Assembly: GCA_964514385.1 (NCBI GenBank)
Contig: CAZEQJ010000010.1
Location: forward strand, 1-64,000
Origin: CAZEQJ01 sp964514385
GTDB taxonomy: Bacteria > Bacteroidota > Bacteroidia > Cytophagales > Cyclobacteriaceae
Direction of reading: 5' to 3'
DNA: 64,000 bases
Shown here: positions 50,848 to 59,991 of the stretch, one piece after another
Layout of the letters: every line of letters starts with the position of its first letter
Numbering within the stretch: the first letter of the stretch is position 1
Program-made: the position numbers and the translations under genes
Notes under the pieces: generated by a model
Databases searched by the model: none
Seen by the model: only the letters and a program-made list of their open reading frames with translations
Told to the model about the DNA's origin: nothing

Positions 50848-52876
50848 ATTCTTCCATGATCTGTTTTTTGGCAGCTTCAGCATCAAAGACTGGCACTTTG
50901 CAATAACTGTCAAAGCAAACATAAACCGTGGTCCTGCCGTCTATGGCATTCCGGTTTTCCAGCAATGGAAGGGTATCAGATGCTAAGGTGCCACTGAATA
51001 CCAGGTTTTGAGATACATCCCGGGTAAACTCAAGTCGCATCTGGCGATAGTCCTTTCCTACGATAGCAATTTCGGCCGCCGGGTAACTCAACATCTGGTA
51101 CACATATGCCCACTGCGACAGGTAGAGCATGTCACTTTTGATATGTGGCCCCATGCCATCGGTCATTGCAGTCGCCATACGGAGGTAGTCTTTGTCGCTG
51201 AAAATACGGCCCATTTTCACCAGATTCTCTGCCATGATGCTGTTGGATGCAGGGATCACGTTGTCATAAAGCTCTTTTTTTGTGGTGATAAGATTCGTGG
51301 CACTGCTGGATGTAAAGTTGAAATAGCCCTCCGATGCATCATAAAACTCCTCAACGGTCTGATCTGTCAGCACTTTGGCAAAGAGGATCCTTTTCTTATC
51401 AAAATCGGCCTCATAAAGATGAATAAACCCCTGAATTACAGCTGCATAATCTTCAAGGAAGCCTTTCGTTTTTACCTCCCCGTTTTTGTAAGTTCTGTAC
51501 AGCGTGTCATTGACGTGGAGGCGGTTTTTTATAAAGGTGGCAAGGTCCTGTGCAGATGAAAGTATTTTCTCATCTCCACTGGCAAGGTAAGCCTTTACGA
51601 GTCCTGTCAGCAGCAAGCCGTTCCATCCGGTTACGATTTTATCATCCAGCCCGGGTCTTATCCGCTTTTCTCTCGCTGTCAGGAGTTTTTGCCTGATTGA
51701 AGGCCAGTTTTCACCTCGCGATGAAGCCGTAGCATGCCACAACACATTGGTTTCTTCCCAGTTGCCGGCTTCCGTTACCTGAAAATAGTCAATCACCCAT
51801 TGCTCATCTTCACTGAGTATATTTTCCAGTTCCTCTTTGGACCAGGTGTAAAATTTACCTTCCACACCCTCACTGTCGGCATCCAGTGCACTGTAATAGC
51901 CACCATCTTCACTTTTCATTTCGCGCTGAAGAAACGCAATGGTTTCATCCACAACCTCGCGATAGCGTTCTTTTCCGAAGTGAGTGTAGGCGTCAGCATA
52001 GAGGCTGATGAGTTGTGCATTGTCATACAGCATTTTTTCAAAATGTGGGACATGCCAGTAACCGTCGACCGAGTAACGCGCAAATCCACCTCCCACATGG
52101 TCATAAATACCTCCTGCGGCCATTTTGTCGAGTGTGCGGATAATTGTTTCCTTTACCTCGTCGTTCCCTGTCTGAAGATAATAATACAGCAGGTTATTCC
52201 AGATGGAGGGCATAGGAAATTTGGGCGCCCGCTGCTGCCCGCCCCAGATGGTATCCATTCTGGGCATAATAGCTGTAACTGCCTCATGGAGTAATGAAAT
52301 ATCGATAGCATGATCCTGATCCAGATTCATTCTCTTCACCAGGCTGCTGTTGAGTGCCTCGGTCAGGGAGTTTGCCGATTTCTCAATCTCATCCCTACGT
52401 GTTTCATAGGCCATATTGATTTGAGTGAGCACATTCATCCACTTTTCTTTGGGGAAATAGGTGCCGCCATAGAAGGGCCGCTGATCGGGGGTAAGAAATA
52501 CATTCAACGGCCATCCGCCGCCCAAACCCATAGACTGTACCGCTTCCATGTAGATAGCGTCTACATCCGGTCGTTCTTCACGGTCAACCTTGATATTTAT
52601 AAAATGCTCATTCATTAGGTTTGCTACTTCTTCATCCTCAAAGCATTCCTTTTCCATCACATGACACCAGTGGCATGATGAGTAGCCGATCGACAACAGG
52701 ATCAGCTTATCCTCTTTTTCTGCCAATGCCAGCGTTTCCTCGTTCCAGGCATACCAGTTGACCGGATTGTGGGCATGTTGAAGCAGGTAGGGACTCGTTT
52801 CATTGATAAGTGCATTTGTGTGTTTTTCCATGGTGCAGGAAATAAATGTGATGAGAAGTAATATGTAACCTTTCAT
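50831..52876 (-). CDS. DUF255 thioredoxin-like / YyaL (spermatogenesis-associated protein 20) family protein
   Basis: 681 residues. The N-terminus (KGYILLLITFISC) has a possible lipobox Cys at 14, suggesting a lipoprotein. The thioredoxin-like DUF255 domain (about 18-180) begins NALINETSPYLLQHAHNPVNWYAW and has the redox motif SCHWCHVMEKECF. A six-hairpin (alpha/alpha)6 barrel like N-acylglucosamine epimerase fills about 190-600 (GGIYDHVGGGFARYSVDGYWHVPHFEKMLYDN). The family is widespread, with no established reaction; redox chemistry on a sugar or protein substrate is a guess. It is cotranscribed with priA downstream (17-bp overlap) and lies after the aldolase terminator. Confidence 0.93.
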   Translation of the reverse strand: MKGYILLLITFISCTMEKHTNALINETSPYLLQHAHNPVNWYAWNEETLALAEKEDKLILLSIGYSSCHWCHVMEKECFEDEEVANLMNEHFINIKVDREERPDVDAIYMEAVQSMGLGGGWPLNVFLTPDQRPFYGGTYFPKEKWMNVLTQINMAYETRRDEIEKSANSLTEALNSSLVKRMNLDQDHAIDISLLHEAVTAIMPRMDTIWGGQQRAPKFPMPSIWNNLLYYYLQTGNDEVKETIIRTLDKMAAGGIYDHVGGGFARYSVDGYWHVPHFEKMLYDNAQLISLYADAYTHFGKERYREVVDETIAFLQREMKSEDGGYYSALDADSEGVEGKFYTWSKEELENILSEDEQWVIDYFQVTEAGNWEETNVLWHATASSRGENWPSIRQKLLTAREKRIRPGLDDKIVTGWNGLLLTGLVKAYLASGDEKILSSAQDLATFIKNRLHVNDTLYRTYKNGEVKTKGFLEDYAAVIQGFIHLYEADFDKKRILFAKVLTDQTVEEFYDASEGYFNFTSSSATNLITTKKELYDNVIPASNSIMAENLVKMGRIFSDKDYLRMATAMTDGMGPHIKSDMLYLSQWAYVYQMLSYPAAEIAIVGKDYRQMRLEFTRDVSQNLVFSGTLASDTLPLLENRNAIDGRTTVYVCFDSYCKVPVFDAEAAKKQIMEEFERIN

Positions 52877-52880
52877 ATGA

Positions 52881-52903
52881 AAAAGCCCACCGTAGTGGGC
52901 CTT
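52881..52903 (-). terminator. Hairpin terminator after the aldolase gene
   Basis: On the minus strand AAGGCCCAC, loop TACG, GTGGGCTTTTT. It lies between the aldolase stop (52907) and the ATG of the DUF255 gene (52876), 4 bp after the aldolase stop codon. Confidence 0.8.
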
Positions 52904-52906
52904 ATA

Positions 52907-53983
52907 TTAGTTTCTGTTGATAGCATTCAGGTCTTCAAAGGCCATTTTCAGTCGTTTGACAAAATTTTTCTCGCCTTCACGAAGCCATACACGCGGATCG
53001 TAGTATTTTTTGTTTGGAGAATCAGGACCTTCCGGGTTTCCGATCTGATCCTGAAGGTAATCCTTTTTTGCATCAAAATACATGCGTACACCTTCTGCAA
53101 AGGCCCATTGCATGTCGGTGTCGATATTCATTTTTATCGCGCCATAATCAATAGCCTCCCTGATCTCTTCCCTTGAGCTGCCACTACCGCCATGGAATAC
53201 GAAGTTTACCGGGCGATCTCCTCCTGTATTGAATTTTTCTTTAATGTAATCCTGTGAGTTTTTAAGTATTTCAGGCCTCAGTTTAACGTTACCAGGCTTA
53301 TACACGCCATGCACATTGCCAAAAGCAGCCGCTATGGTAAACCTGTCGGAGATTTTTTTAAGACGTTCATAAGAGTATGCCACTTCCTCCGGTTGGGTAT
53401 AAAGCAGGCTGTTGTCTACATCGGTATTGTCTACACCATCCTCTTCACCACCGGTTACACCCAGTTCTATTTCTATTGACATGCCCAGTGAATTCATACG
53501 CTCAAACATGCGGGTGGAAATGTCGAGGTTTTCTTCGATCGGCTCCTCACTGAGGTCGAGCATATGCGAGCTGAAAAGTGGCTTTTTATTTGCATCAAAA
53601 TATTTTTCACCCTCGGCTACGAGTCCTTCAATCCAGGGCAGGAGCTTTTTAGCGCAGTGGTCAGTATGAAGTATCACAGGTACACCATAGTGCTCAGCAA
53701 GTGCATGTACGTGAAGTGCGCCGGCGATAGATCCGGTTATGGCAGCCTGCTGATTGTCATTGTTCATGCCTTTGCCTGCATAAAAAACACCACCCCCATT
53801 GCTGAATTGAATGATTACGGGGCTGTTCACTTCCTTTGCCGTTTCCAGCACAGCATTTACCGAGTTAGTGCCTACGACATTCACGGCAGGAAGGGCAAAG
53901 TTATTTTCATTGGCGTAATTGTATAAATCCTGGAGTTCGTCTCCAAAAAGTACGCCCGGTCTGAACTTAGTAGCTACAGTCAT
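52907..53983 (-). CDS. fbaA: Class II fructose-bisphosphate aldolase
   Basis: 358 residues, the length of the class IIA group. The Zn and catalytic motif ILHTDHCAKKLLPW has D108 and H109, matching Asp109/His110 of the E. coli enzyme. IEIELGVTGGEEDGVDN, FNTGGDRPVNFVFHGGSGSS and MNIDTDMQWAF complete the active site. It splits fructose-1,6-bisphosphate into glyceraldehyde-3-phosphate and dihydroxyacetone phosphate in glycolysis and gluconeogenesis, in the cytoplasm. It is monocistronic with a terminator directly downstream. No clear promoter was found in the 62 bp before it. Confidence 0.97.
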   Translation of the reverse strand: MTVATKFRPGVLFGDELQDLYNYANENNFALPAVNVVGTNSVNAVLETAKEVNSPVIIQFSNGGGVFYAGKGMNNDNQQAAITGSIAGALHVHALAEHYGVPVILHTDHCAKKLLPWIEGLVAEGEKYFDANKKPLFSSHMLDLSEEPIEENLDISTRMFERMNSLGMSIEIELGVTGGEEDGVDNTDVDNSLLYTQPEEVAYSYERLKKISDRFTIAAAFGNVHGVYKPGNVKLRPEILKNSQDYIKEKFNTGGDRPVNFVFHGGSGSSREEIREAIDYGAIKMNIDTDMQWAFAEGVRMYFDAKKDYLQDQIGNPEGPDSPNKKYYDPRVWLREGEKNFVKRLKMAFEDLNAINRN

Positions 53984-54045
53984 TGATTTTTAGTTTGAAT
54001 TTATGTGCAAATTAATGAACAAATTAAGAAGGTAAAAAGCAGCCT

Positions 54046-55554
54046 CTATTTATCTGATGGATTGGCCAGTTTATCCATGTTTTTATTGATAATGTTACTC
54101 AGGTCTTTACGGGAAATGGCGTTGCCCTCGTAAAGCAGTTTACCGATATGGGTAATAATCTCATCCAGCTCATTACAGGATTTCACCAGGGCATCAAGCA
54201 GATTTTGGAGGTTAGGGTCGATCTTTTCGCCTACCAGAATATTGGACAACCCCAGTATCCGTGCCAGCGGAGCTCTCAGCAGATGGGAGTTGATAAAAGC
54301 GTATTCGGTAAGCTGTTCGTTTTGATTTTGGAGCTCTCTGGTTCTTTCCTCCACCTTTTGCTCCAGCGACTGATTGAGATTGTTTAGTTTTTCGTTCAGC
54401 ATATTGAGCTCCCTGAACTGCGTTTTCAGCTGCTGGTTTTGCTTTTGAATTTCATGTATCAGCTCATTGATCTGGCTGTTTTTCATGGAAATCGCTATAA
54501 GCTCAGATAACGCCTGCGTGTAAATCACATCTTCATCTGTCCAGCTTTTACGATCTTCATTTTCACAACATATGACGCCTATCACCTCGCCATCAACCAC
54601 AATAGCACAGTCAAGCAATGACCGTATCCCCAATGGTTTCAGATAGGAATACTTGAAATCACGGAATATATCATGCTCCCTCGCATCATCTGCACGTATA
54701 ATGCGCTGCTTCACGATGGATTGGATGTAATTTTCAGATTCAAGACGTGTAATCGACTGTTGCTTAAATGGCCGCGCATCTTTGACAGCTACCTGATACA
54801 TGATAGCATCAGCTTCATTAAAGCGCCAGATGCTGACACGCGAAATGCCCATGATGTCGGTTGCCTCATTACAGATTATTTCGAAAAAAACCTCATAATT
54901 ACCTTCGATCAGGTTTTTGTCCAGTGAAAGGTGGTTGATATTCTGAAGATAGGATCTGAATTTTATGTTGCGCTGTACTGTTTCTTCCTGCAATATGGAT
55001 ATTTGCTTACGCTGATCTTTTTCATTTTCCAGGGCGTCATTCAGCATGCGGTAGATTACCAACCCAAAGCCAAATATTCCTCCGCAAAAGATCACGGCCG
55101 CAATAGCAAATGGTATTAGTGAAATAGTGGTGTCATACCCGGAGTTCATGCCCTGTCCTGCTATCTGTAGGTTTACCAGCGTCGTGAAAAACACAATAAT
55201 GATCCATATTGTGGCCCCACGGGTGCCGTTTAGCAACAGGGCGCACAGCGGTATATATGCAAACCAGTAACTCATAAAATGGAATGAGTTATTGTTTAAC
55301 AAAAAGGTCGACTCCACGGCAAAATACAGCAGAAACACAAATAATGTCATCATGATGGACTTGCCCACATTGGCCATATAAAGGAGAAGTATGATGGCGT
55401 TTATGGCAAAGAGTATAATACTGGCAAGCAGGGATATTTTTATGTCTACCGTAAGCTCTGCTATGATTATGGCACCAAATATGATGAGTGAAACTAAATT
55501 CAGTAGCTTAAAAGAGTTGTCCTTATTGATCTGGTTATTGCCAGATAAACGCAT
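54046..55554 (-). CDS. Membrane GAF-domain sensor with a histidine-kinase dimerisation domain but no ATPase domain
   Basis: 502 residues from the ATG at 55554 (a GTG at 55587 would add 11). Five or six membrane segments (about residues 17-175) form a sensor region. A GAF domain (about 215-365) follows, with ISRVSIWRFNEADAIMYQVA and LLDCAIVVDGEVIGVICCENEDRKSWTDED. A long coiled coil (about 370-410) leads to a HisKA-type dimerisation helix pair: EYAFINSHLLRAPLARILGLSNIL, whose His is about residue 424. The chain stops about 78 residues later, with no N, G1 or G2 boxes of a HATPase domain. Known hybrid kinases need that domain to phosphorylate the His. Inferred: a phosphotransfer or scaffold protein, or a sensor that uses another kinase. 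No response regulator is adjacent. Confidence 0.88.
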   Translation of the reverse strand: MRLSGNNQINKDNSFKLLNLVSLIIFGAIIIAELTVDIKISLLASIILFAINAIILLLYMANVGKSIMMTLFVFLLYFAVESTFLLNNNSFHFMSYWFAYIPLCALLLNGTRGATIWIIIVFFTTLVNLQIAGQGMNSGYDTTISLIPFAIAAVIFCGGIFGFGLVIYRMLNDALENEKDQRKQISILQEETVQRNIKFRSYLQNINHLSLDKNLIEGNYEVFFEIICNEATDIMGISRVSIWRFNEADAIMYQVAVKDARPFKQQSITRLESENYIQSIVKQRIIRADDAREHDIFRDFKYSYLKPLGIRSLLDCAIVVDGEVIGVICCENEDRKSWTDEDVIYTQALSELIAISMKNSQINELIHEIQKQNQQLKTQFRELNMLNEKLNNLNQSLEQKVEERTRELQNQNEQLTEYAFINSHLLRAPLARILGLSNILVGEKIDPNLQNLLDALVKSCNELDEIITHIGKLLYEGNAISRKDLSNIINKNMDKLANPSDK

Positions 55555-55639
55555 TATAAAGCCATCATTGAAACGATTCAATTTCACTATCTTTTACAAA
55601 CATTCTAAAATAGGACATGACTGGCTATAATTCAACCGT

Positions 55640-57022
55640 TTACAGCGATATGTTAAAGTAAAGTGCTAAAATACCAAGTACAAATAATAAGAGCAGCACA
55701 ATAGGCGAAACATATTTTATCGAAATGTCGATAAATTTAATCATCCACGTCCTGCCGTAACCCGGATAACCTCTGGCTATTTCCTTATGGAGGTTATTGG
55801 TTTTCCAGATGTAGGCAGCAAATAGTACGATCAGGCAACCTCCCATTGGCAGCCAGGTATCTACAACATGCCCGGCAAATGTCATAAAATCGACAGGTGT
55901 ATCACTTCCAAAATAGGTGATGAATTTACTAAAGAACGGGGAGTATCCATTTGCCAGCATGCTCGGTACACCAATTATAAAAATAATGGTAGCCACAATA
56001 ATTACCGCAACAGGACGACGCATTTTACGAGTCTCAGACAAATATGCCACGGAAACTTCCATAATCGACACGGTGCTGGTGAGTGCCGCAAAGGATAATA
56101 AAAGGAAAAATAGGGAGCCTATCACCACGCCTGCACCGCCAATGGATTCAAATACTCCCGGCAGGGTGACAAATACGAGCCCTGCACCACCTGCTACGCC
56201 TTCCATCGATCCATTTGTAAGAAAGGCAAGGAAAGGAAATATCATCATACCACTGATAAGTGCAATACCTACATCAGCAAGGGTAATTAGTGCTGCTGAT
56301 GTTATGAGGTTGTCGTGACGATGGACATAACTTCCATAGGTTATCAATATACCAATACCTATAGAAAGCGAGAAAAAGGCCTGTCCCAATGCACTGGCAG
56401 CTACTTTTATGTTGATTTTGGAAAAATCAGGAATCAGATAAAAGGCCAGTCCTTCACCTGCGTGCGGCAGTGTGAGTGCATAGATTACAAGCGCCAGAAT
56501 GATTACAATAAGGGCAGGCATCAGGATCTTGGAGGCCTTTTCAATTCCACCTGATATGCCTTTTGACACGATAAACCCGGTAAATATCATGAAAACAATA
56601 GCGTATAATCCTACCTTGCCAATGTCGGTAACGAAAACGCTGAAGTTTTCGCCTACGTCAAAATGACCCTGGATTATTTCAATGAAATATCCGAAGGTCC
56701 ACCCTGCAACTACATTGTAGAAGGATAAGATGATGACACTCGCGATGACGCCTGCAATGCCCACGAAATTCCACTTCGGAAAGCCAAGTGTCCCGAATGC
56801 CTCCGCAGCATTGGTTTGTGCCTTGCGGCCGATAGCAATAGCCGTAACCATTACCGGAAAGCATAAAAGAAAGCAAAAAGCGAGATACATGATCACAAAG
56901 GCCGCTCCACCGCCCTCGCCAACTTCAAACGGAAACTTCCATATATTTCCCAATCCAACTGCTGAGCCTGCTGATGCGGCTATGAAACCTGCCTTGCTGG
57001 TAAAAGAACCTCTCGCTGCCAT
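55640..57022 (-). CDS. Sodium-dependent transporter of the NSS (LeuT/SNF) family
   Basis: 460 residues with 11-12 membrane helices. The first helix carries FIAASAGSAVGLGNIWKFPFEVGEGGGAAF, the unwound GSAVGLGNxWKFP Na+/substrate site of LeuT-like transporters. LGQAFFSLSIGIGILITYGSY is the matching helix 6 region. Prokaryotic members couple uptake of amino acids or other amines to Na+. The usual cytoplasmic basic/acidic tail is short here. The substrate cannot be told from sequence. Monocistronic as far as can be seen, divergent from the DUF3052-like gene. Confidence 0.94.
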   Translation of the reverse strand: MAARGSFTSKAGFIAASAGSAVGLGNIWKFPFEVGEGGGAAFVIMYLAFCFLLCFPVMVTAIAIGRKAQTNAAEAFGTLGFPKWNFVGIAGVIASVIILSFYNVVAGWTFGYFIEIIQGHFDVGENFSVFVTDIGKVGLYAIVFMIFTGFIVSKGISGGIEKASKILMPALIVIILALVIYALTLPHAGEGLAFYLIPDFSKINIKVAASALGQAFFSLSIGIGILITYGSYVHRHDNLITSAALITLADVGIALISGMMIFPFLAFLTNGSMEGVAGGAGLVFVTLPGVFESIGGAGVVIGSLFFLLLSFAALTSTVSIMEVSVAYLSETRKMRRPVAVIIVATIIFIIGVPSMLANGYSPFFSKFITYFGSDTPVDFMTFAGHVVDTWLPMGGCLIVLFAAYIWKTNNLHKEIARGYPGYGRTWMIKFIDISIKYVSPIVLLLLFVLGILALYFNISL

Positions 57023-57085
57023 CCTAAAATTTTTAAATTAGTCCGAAAGTTATGTACTTGCCTTTTAGAAGCCAAATTTGATAGG

Positions 57086-57535
57086 ATGAACGGCATTTTT
57101 AAAAAACTAAACCTCAAAGATCAAAAGACGCTGGTTGTGCTGAATGCACCGGATAGTTTTTCCACGCATTATCAAGATCTTGACCCTGATGTGAAAATTG
57201 TAACTCAGGTGGCAGACGAAGGCATCCGCTTCCTCATACATGTTGTTACACAACAACACGAAATTGAAGATTCGATCAACCAACTGGCTTCTCTGCTGGA
57301 TGGTGATGCTATCATCTGGTATTGCTACCCTAAAAAGTCGAGCAAAAATTACACTACAGACATTAGTCGTGATAATGGCTGGGATGCCATGGGTAGGCAT
57401 GGCCTCGAACCTGTGCGACAGGTTGCCATAGATGAAGACTGGAGCGCTTTACGTTTCAGAAAAGTAGACTACATCAAAAAAATGACACGATCTTTCGCCA
57501 TGACCGAAGAGGGAAAGAAAAAAGCGGGTCAGTAA
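57086..57535 (+). CDS. DUF3052-like cytoplasmic protein
   Basis: 149 residues, no signal or membrane segment. The order of motifs FKKLNLKDQKTLVVLNAPDSF, DAIIWYCYPKKSSKNYTTDISRDNGWDAM and VRQVAIDEDWSALRFRKV fits the DUF3052 family, where a Tyr-Pro-Lys turn and the IDEDWSALRFR motif are the most conserved parts. Function unknown. It lies between the divergent NSS transporter and the TonB receptor, 68 bp before the latter, which has its own -7 box. A regulatory or stress-related role would be speculation. Confidence 0.8.
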   Translation: MNGIFKKLNLKDQKTLVVLNAPDSFSTHYQDLDPDVKIVTQVADEGIRFLIHVVTQQHEIEDSINQLASLLDGDAIIWYCYPKKSSKNYTTDISRDNGWDAMGRHGLEPVRQVAIDEDWSALRFRKVDYIKKMTRSFAMTEEGKKKAGQ

Positions 57536-57588
57536 AGGTGAGGTAAGGAAAATTACACATATGGTAAATTTATTATTTGCCTAAGTCT

Positions 57589-57596
57589 TAGTTTTG
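57589..57596 (+). promoter_or_regulatory. Predicted -7 box of the second TonB receptor
   Basis: TAGTTTTG matches TAnnTTTG. Its G is 8 bp before the ATG at 57604, so the transcript would start within about 2 nt of the start codon. An AT-rich TTTA at 57569-57572 could be a degenerate -33. Confidence 0.45.
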
Positions 57597-57603
57597 CGCT
57601 CCT

Positions 57604-59991
57604 ATGAGAGCATGGATACTATTTTTTATATTAACAGGCTCAACCGCCTTTGCACAATCTGTTGTCGTTGTAGAAAGCAAGTCAAATGAGCCGCTGGCGT
57701 ATGTCACGGTGAGAGCACTCAACGGTGATATTGTTGTTGTTTCCGACTCTGCCGGAGTGGTAGACTTAAATCAATTTGAAATAAAAAACCTGGTGGAAAT
57801 CCGGCGACAGGGCTACCAGACTATGATACTTCGGTATAGTGAACTTATAACCCGTGACACCCTGCAGCTGCTGGCTTCCACAGTCAATCTGAGGGAGGTC
57901 ACTATATCCGCTAACCGTTGGGAGCAATCAGCTGAAAGCCTGCCGGTGCACGTATCTTCGGTAAATGCTGAAGTTATCGATGCTTTTCAGCCCCAGTCCA
58001 TGGCGGATGCACTTGGTGTCTCCGGTGAGGTGTTTATTCAGAAAAGTCAGCAGGGTGGCGGCAGCCCAATGATTCGTGGTTTTTCGGCAAACCGCCTGCT
58101 CTACGTTGTCGACGGTGTTAGAATGAACAATGCCATTTTTAGGGGAGGCAATCTTCATCAGGTCATTTCACTTGATCCTTTTACCATGGACAGGCTGGAA
58201 GTGATCATGGGGCCTGGCTCCGTCAACTATGGCAGTGATGCACTGGGAGGGGTGATGTCGTTTCATACCCTGCCGGTAAATTTTTCAGAAAAAAAGGGTG
58301 TCTCAGGTAAAACAAACTTCAGGTATTCATCAGCCAATAATGAAAATACCTATCACACTGACTTACAATATCAATCACGTAAGCTTGCATGGACCGGAAG
58401 CTTTTCCTACAGTAATTTTGGAAATGTAAGAATGGGTACGCAGGGACCGGAAAGCTATCTGGTAGAGGAGTTTGTCGATATATCCGATGGCCAGGATACC
58501 ATACTAAATAATCCGGAGCCCCGCTTACAGGTAAATACCGCCTACCGACAATGGTTTCTGATGCAAAAATTGCGATGGGAGCCTGTTCAGAACCTGAATT
58601 TTCAGTATAGTCTCTATTTTTCAAATACTTCAGATATTCCTCGCACCGACCGTTACATTCAGCGTAGAAACGGGCAACTCCGATTTGCCAGATGGGACTA
58701 TGGACCGCAGCGATGGATCATGCATAATTTTGCGATGGAGTGGAATAAACAAAATATCCTGTTTGACCAGATGCAGCTGCGCCTTGCCTATCAGAGTTTT
58801 GATGAAATCCGCATTGTCCGAAACGTGTTTGATGATGAAACTACAACCAACAGTGAGGTTGTACAAGCCTACAGTACCAATCTGGACTTCCTGAAATCAT
58901 TGGGCAGGGAAACCATCCTGAATTATGGCATGGAGCTGATATACAATGATGTGCTGTCCGAAGGAACAGCCAGCATCGGTGACAGTACATTTGAGGTTGC
59001 CAGCCGCTATCCTGATGCCGGGTGGACGTCCGCCTCTGCATTTGGCACCTTAAACCACAGCTTGTCCGACCGATGGAGTTTACAACTAGGTGCCCGGTAT
59101 GCCTGGCAGAACCTTGAAGGCGACCTATCCGGAAACCTGCCATACTACCCTCTGCCATTCAGCGAAATTCAAAATACCAACGATGCCCTGACAGGTAGTG
59201 CAGGGGTGGTATATTCACCTACCCACAGGTTGAATATCAAATCCAACCTTTCTACAGGTTTCAGAGCGCCAAATGTGGACGATGTAGGTAAAATATTTGA
59301 CTCTGCACCCAGTATCGTAGTAGTGCCCAATGCAGATCTAACATCAGAATATGTGTATTCTGCAGACATTTCTGTCAAACAGTCCTGGAATAACCTTACC
59401 CTTGAGGGGTCAGCTTATTTTACCTATATGGACAACGCCATGGTAAGAAGGCCATTCACCCTCAACGGTAATGATACGTTAGAGTATCTGGGCGTTCCGA
59501 GCAGGGTGAATGCAATACAGAATGCAGCATATGCCCGTATCAGTGGGTTTTATGCCGCTGTTTCCTGGCAGGTGCTGCCGTTTCTGGGAATCGTATCCAA
59601 ATATAACTGGCAGCGGGGTGAAGAAGTAACAGATGATGGCCAGATAAGCCCGATAAGACATGCTGCACCGCCTTTTGGCATGACTACCATTACCCTGACA
59701 CAGGATGATTTTGAGATTCGAATAGTAAGTCAGTATAATCAGGAGGTGACGAACGAACGTATGCCAGTGAGCGAACTGGATAAGCCGCATATCTATGCAA
59801 CAGATCAGAATGGAGACCTCTATAGCCCGGCATGGATGACTTTTTCGCTGCTCGGGAAATATGATTATGAGGAATGGATAGATTTTCAGCTTCAGCTGGA
59901 AAATATCACCAACCAGCGTTACCGGTCGTACAGCAGTGGCGTAGTGGCACCCGGGTTCAATGCACGGGCAGTGATTTCTGTCTATTTTTAG
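57604..59991 (+). CDS. TonB-dependent receptor (heme/siderophore-type barrel)
   Basis: 795 residues; the signal peptide ends at GSTAFAQ (about 18). A degenerate carboxypeptidase-regulatory segment (about 20-95) precedes the plug domain (about 105-230) with VTISANRWEQ, SGEVFIQKSQQGGGSPMIRGFSANRLLYVVDGVRMNNAIFRGGN and ERLEVIMGPGSVNYGSDALGGVM, as in heme and hemoglobin receptors. The barrel ends NARAVISVYF with the terminal aromatic. Imports a large iron or vitamin complex through the outer membrane using TonB; the substrate is inferred only from similarity of the plug. No partner transporter is adjacent. The TAG stop overlaps the convergent cold-shock gene by 4 bp. Confidence 0.93.
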   Translation: MRAWILFFILTGSTAFAQSVVVVESKSNEPLAYVTVRALNGDIVVVSDSAGVVDLNQFEIKNLVEIRRQGYQTMILRYSELITRDTLQLLASTVNLREVTISANRWEQSAESLPVHVSSVNAEVIDAFQPQSMADALGVSGEVFIQKSQQGGGSPMIRGFSANRLLYVVDGVRMNNAIFRGGNLHQVISLDPFTMDRLEVIMGPGSVNYGSDALGGVMSFHTLPVNFSEKKGVSGKTNFRYSSANNENTYHTDLQYQSRKLAWTGSFSYSNFGNVRMGTQGPESYLVEEFVDISDGQDTILNNPEPRLQVNTAYRQWFLMQKLRWEPVQNLNFQYSLYFSNTSDIPRTDRYIQRRNGQLRFARWDYGPQRWIMHNFAMEWNKQNILFDQMQLRLAYQSFDEIRIVRNVFDDETTTNSEVVQAYSTNLDFLKSLGRETILNYGMELIYNDVLSEGTASIGDSTFEVASRYPDAGWTSASAFGTLNHSLSDRWSLQLGARYAWQNLEGDLSGNLPYYPLPFSEIQNTNDALTGSAGVVYSPTHRLNIKSNLSTGFRAPNVDDVGKIFDSAPSIVVVPNADLTSEYVYSADISVKQSWNNLTLEGSAYFTYMDNAMVRRPFTLNGNDTLEYLGVPSRVNAIQNAAYARISGFYAAVSWQVLPFLGIVSKYNWQRGEEVTDDGQISPIRHAAPPFGMTTITLTQDDFEIRIVSQYNQEVTNERMPVSELDKPHIYATDQNGDLYSPAWMTFSLLGKYDYEEWIDFQLQLENITNQRYRSYSSGVVAPGFNARAVISVYF

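Noticed and set aside
51008..52294. Long open frames on the plus strand (51008-51559 and 51734-52294) opposite the DUF255 gene
   Set aside because: They lie entirely antisense to a well-supported 681-residue protein, show no recognisable motif and have no ribosome-binding region; they are shadows.
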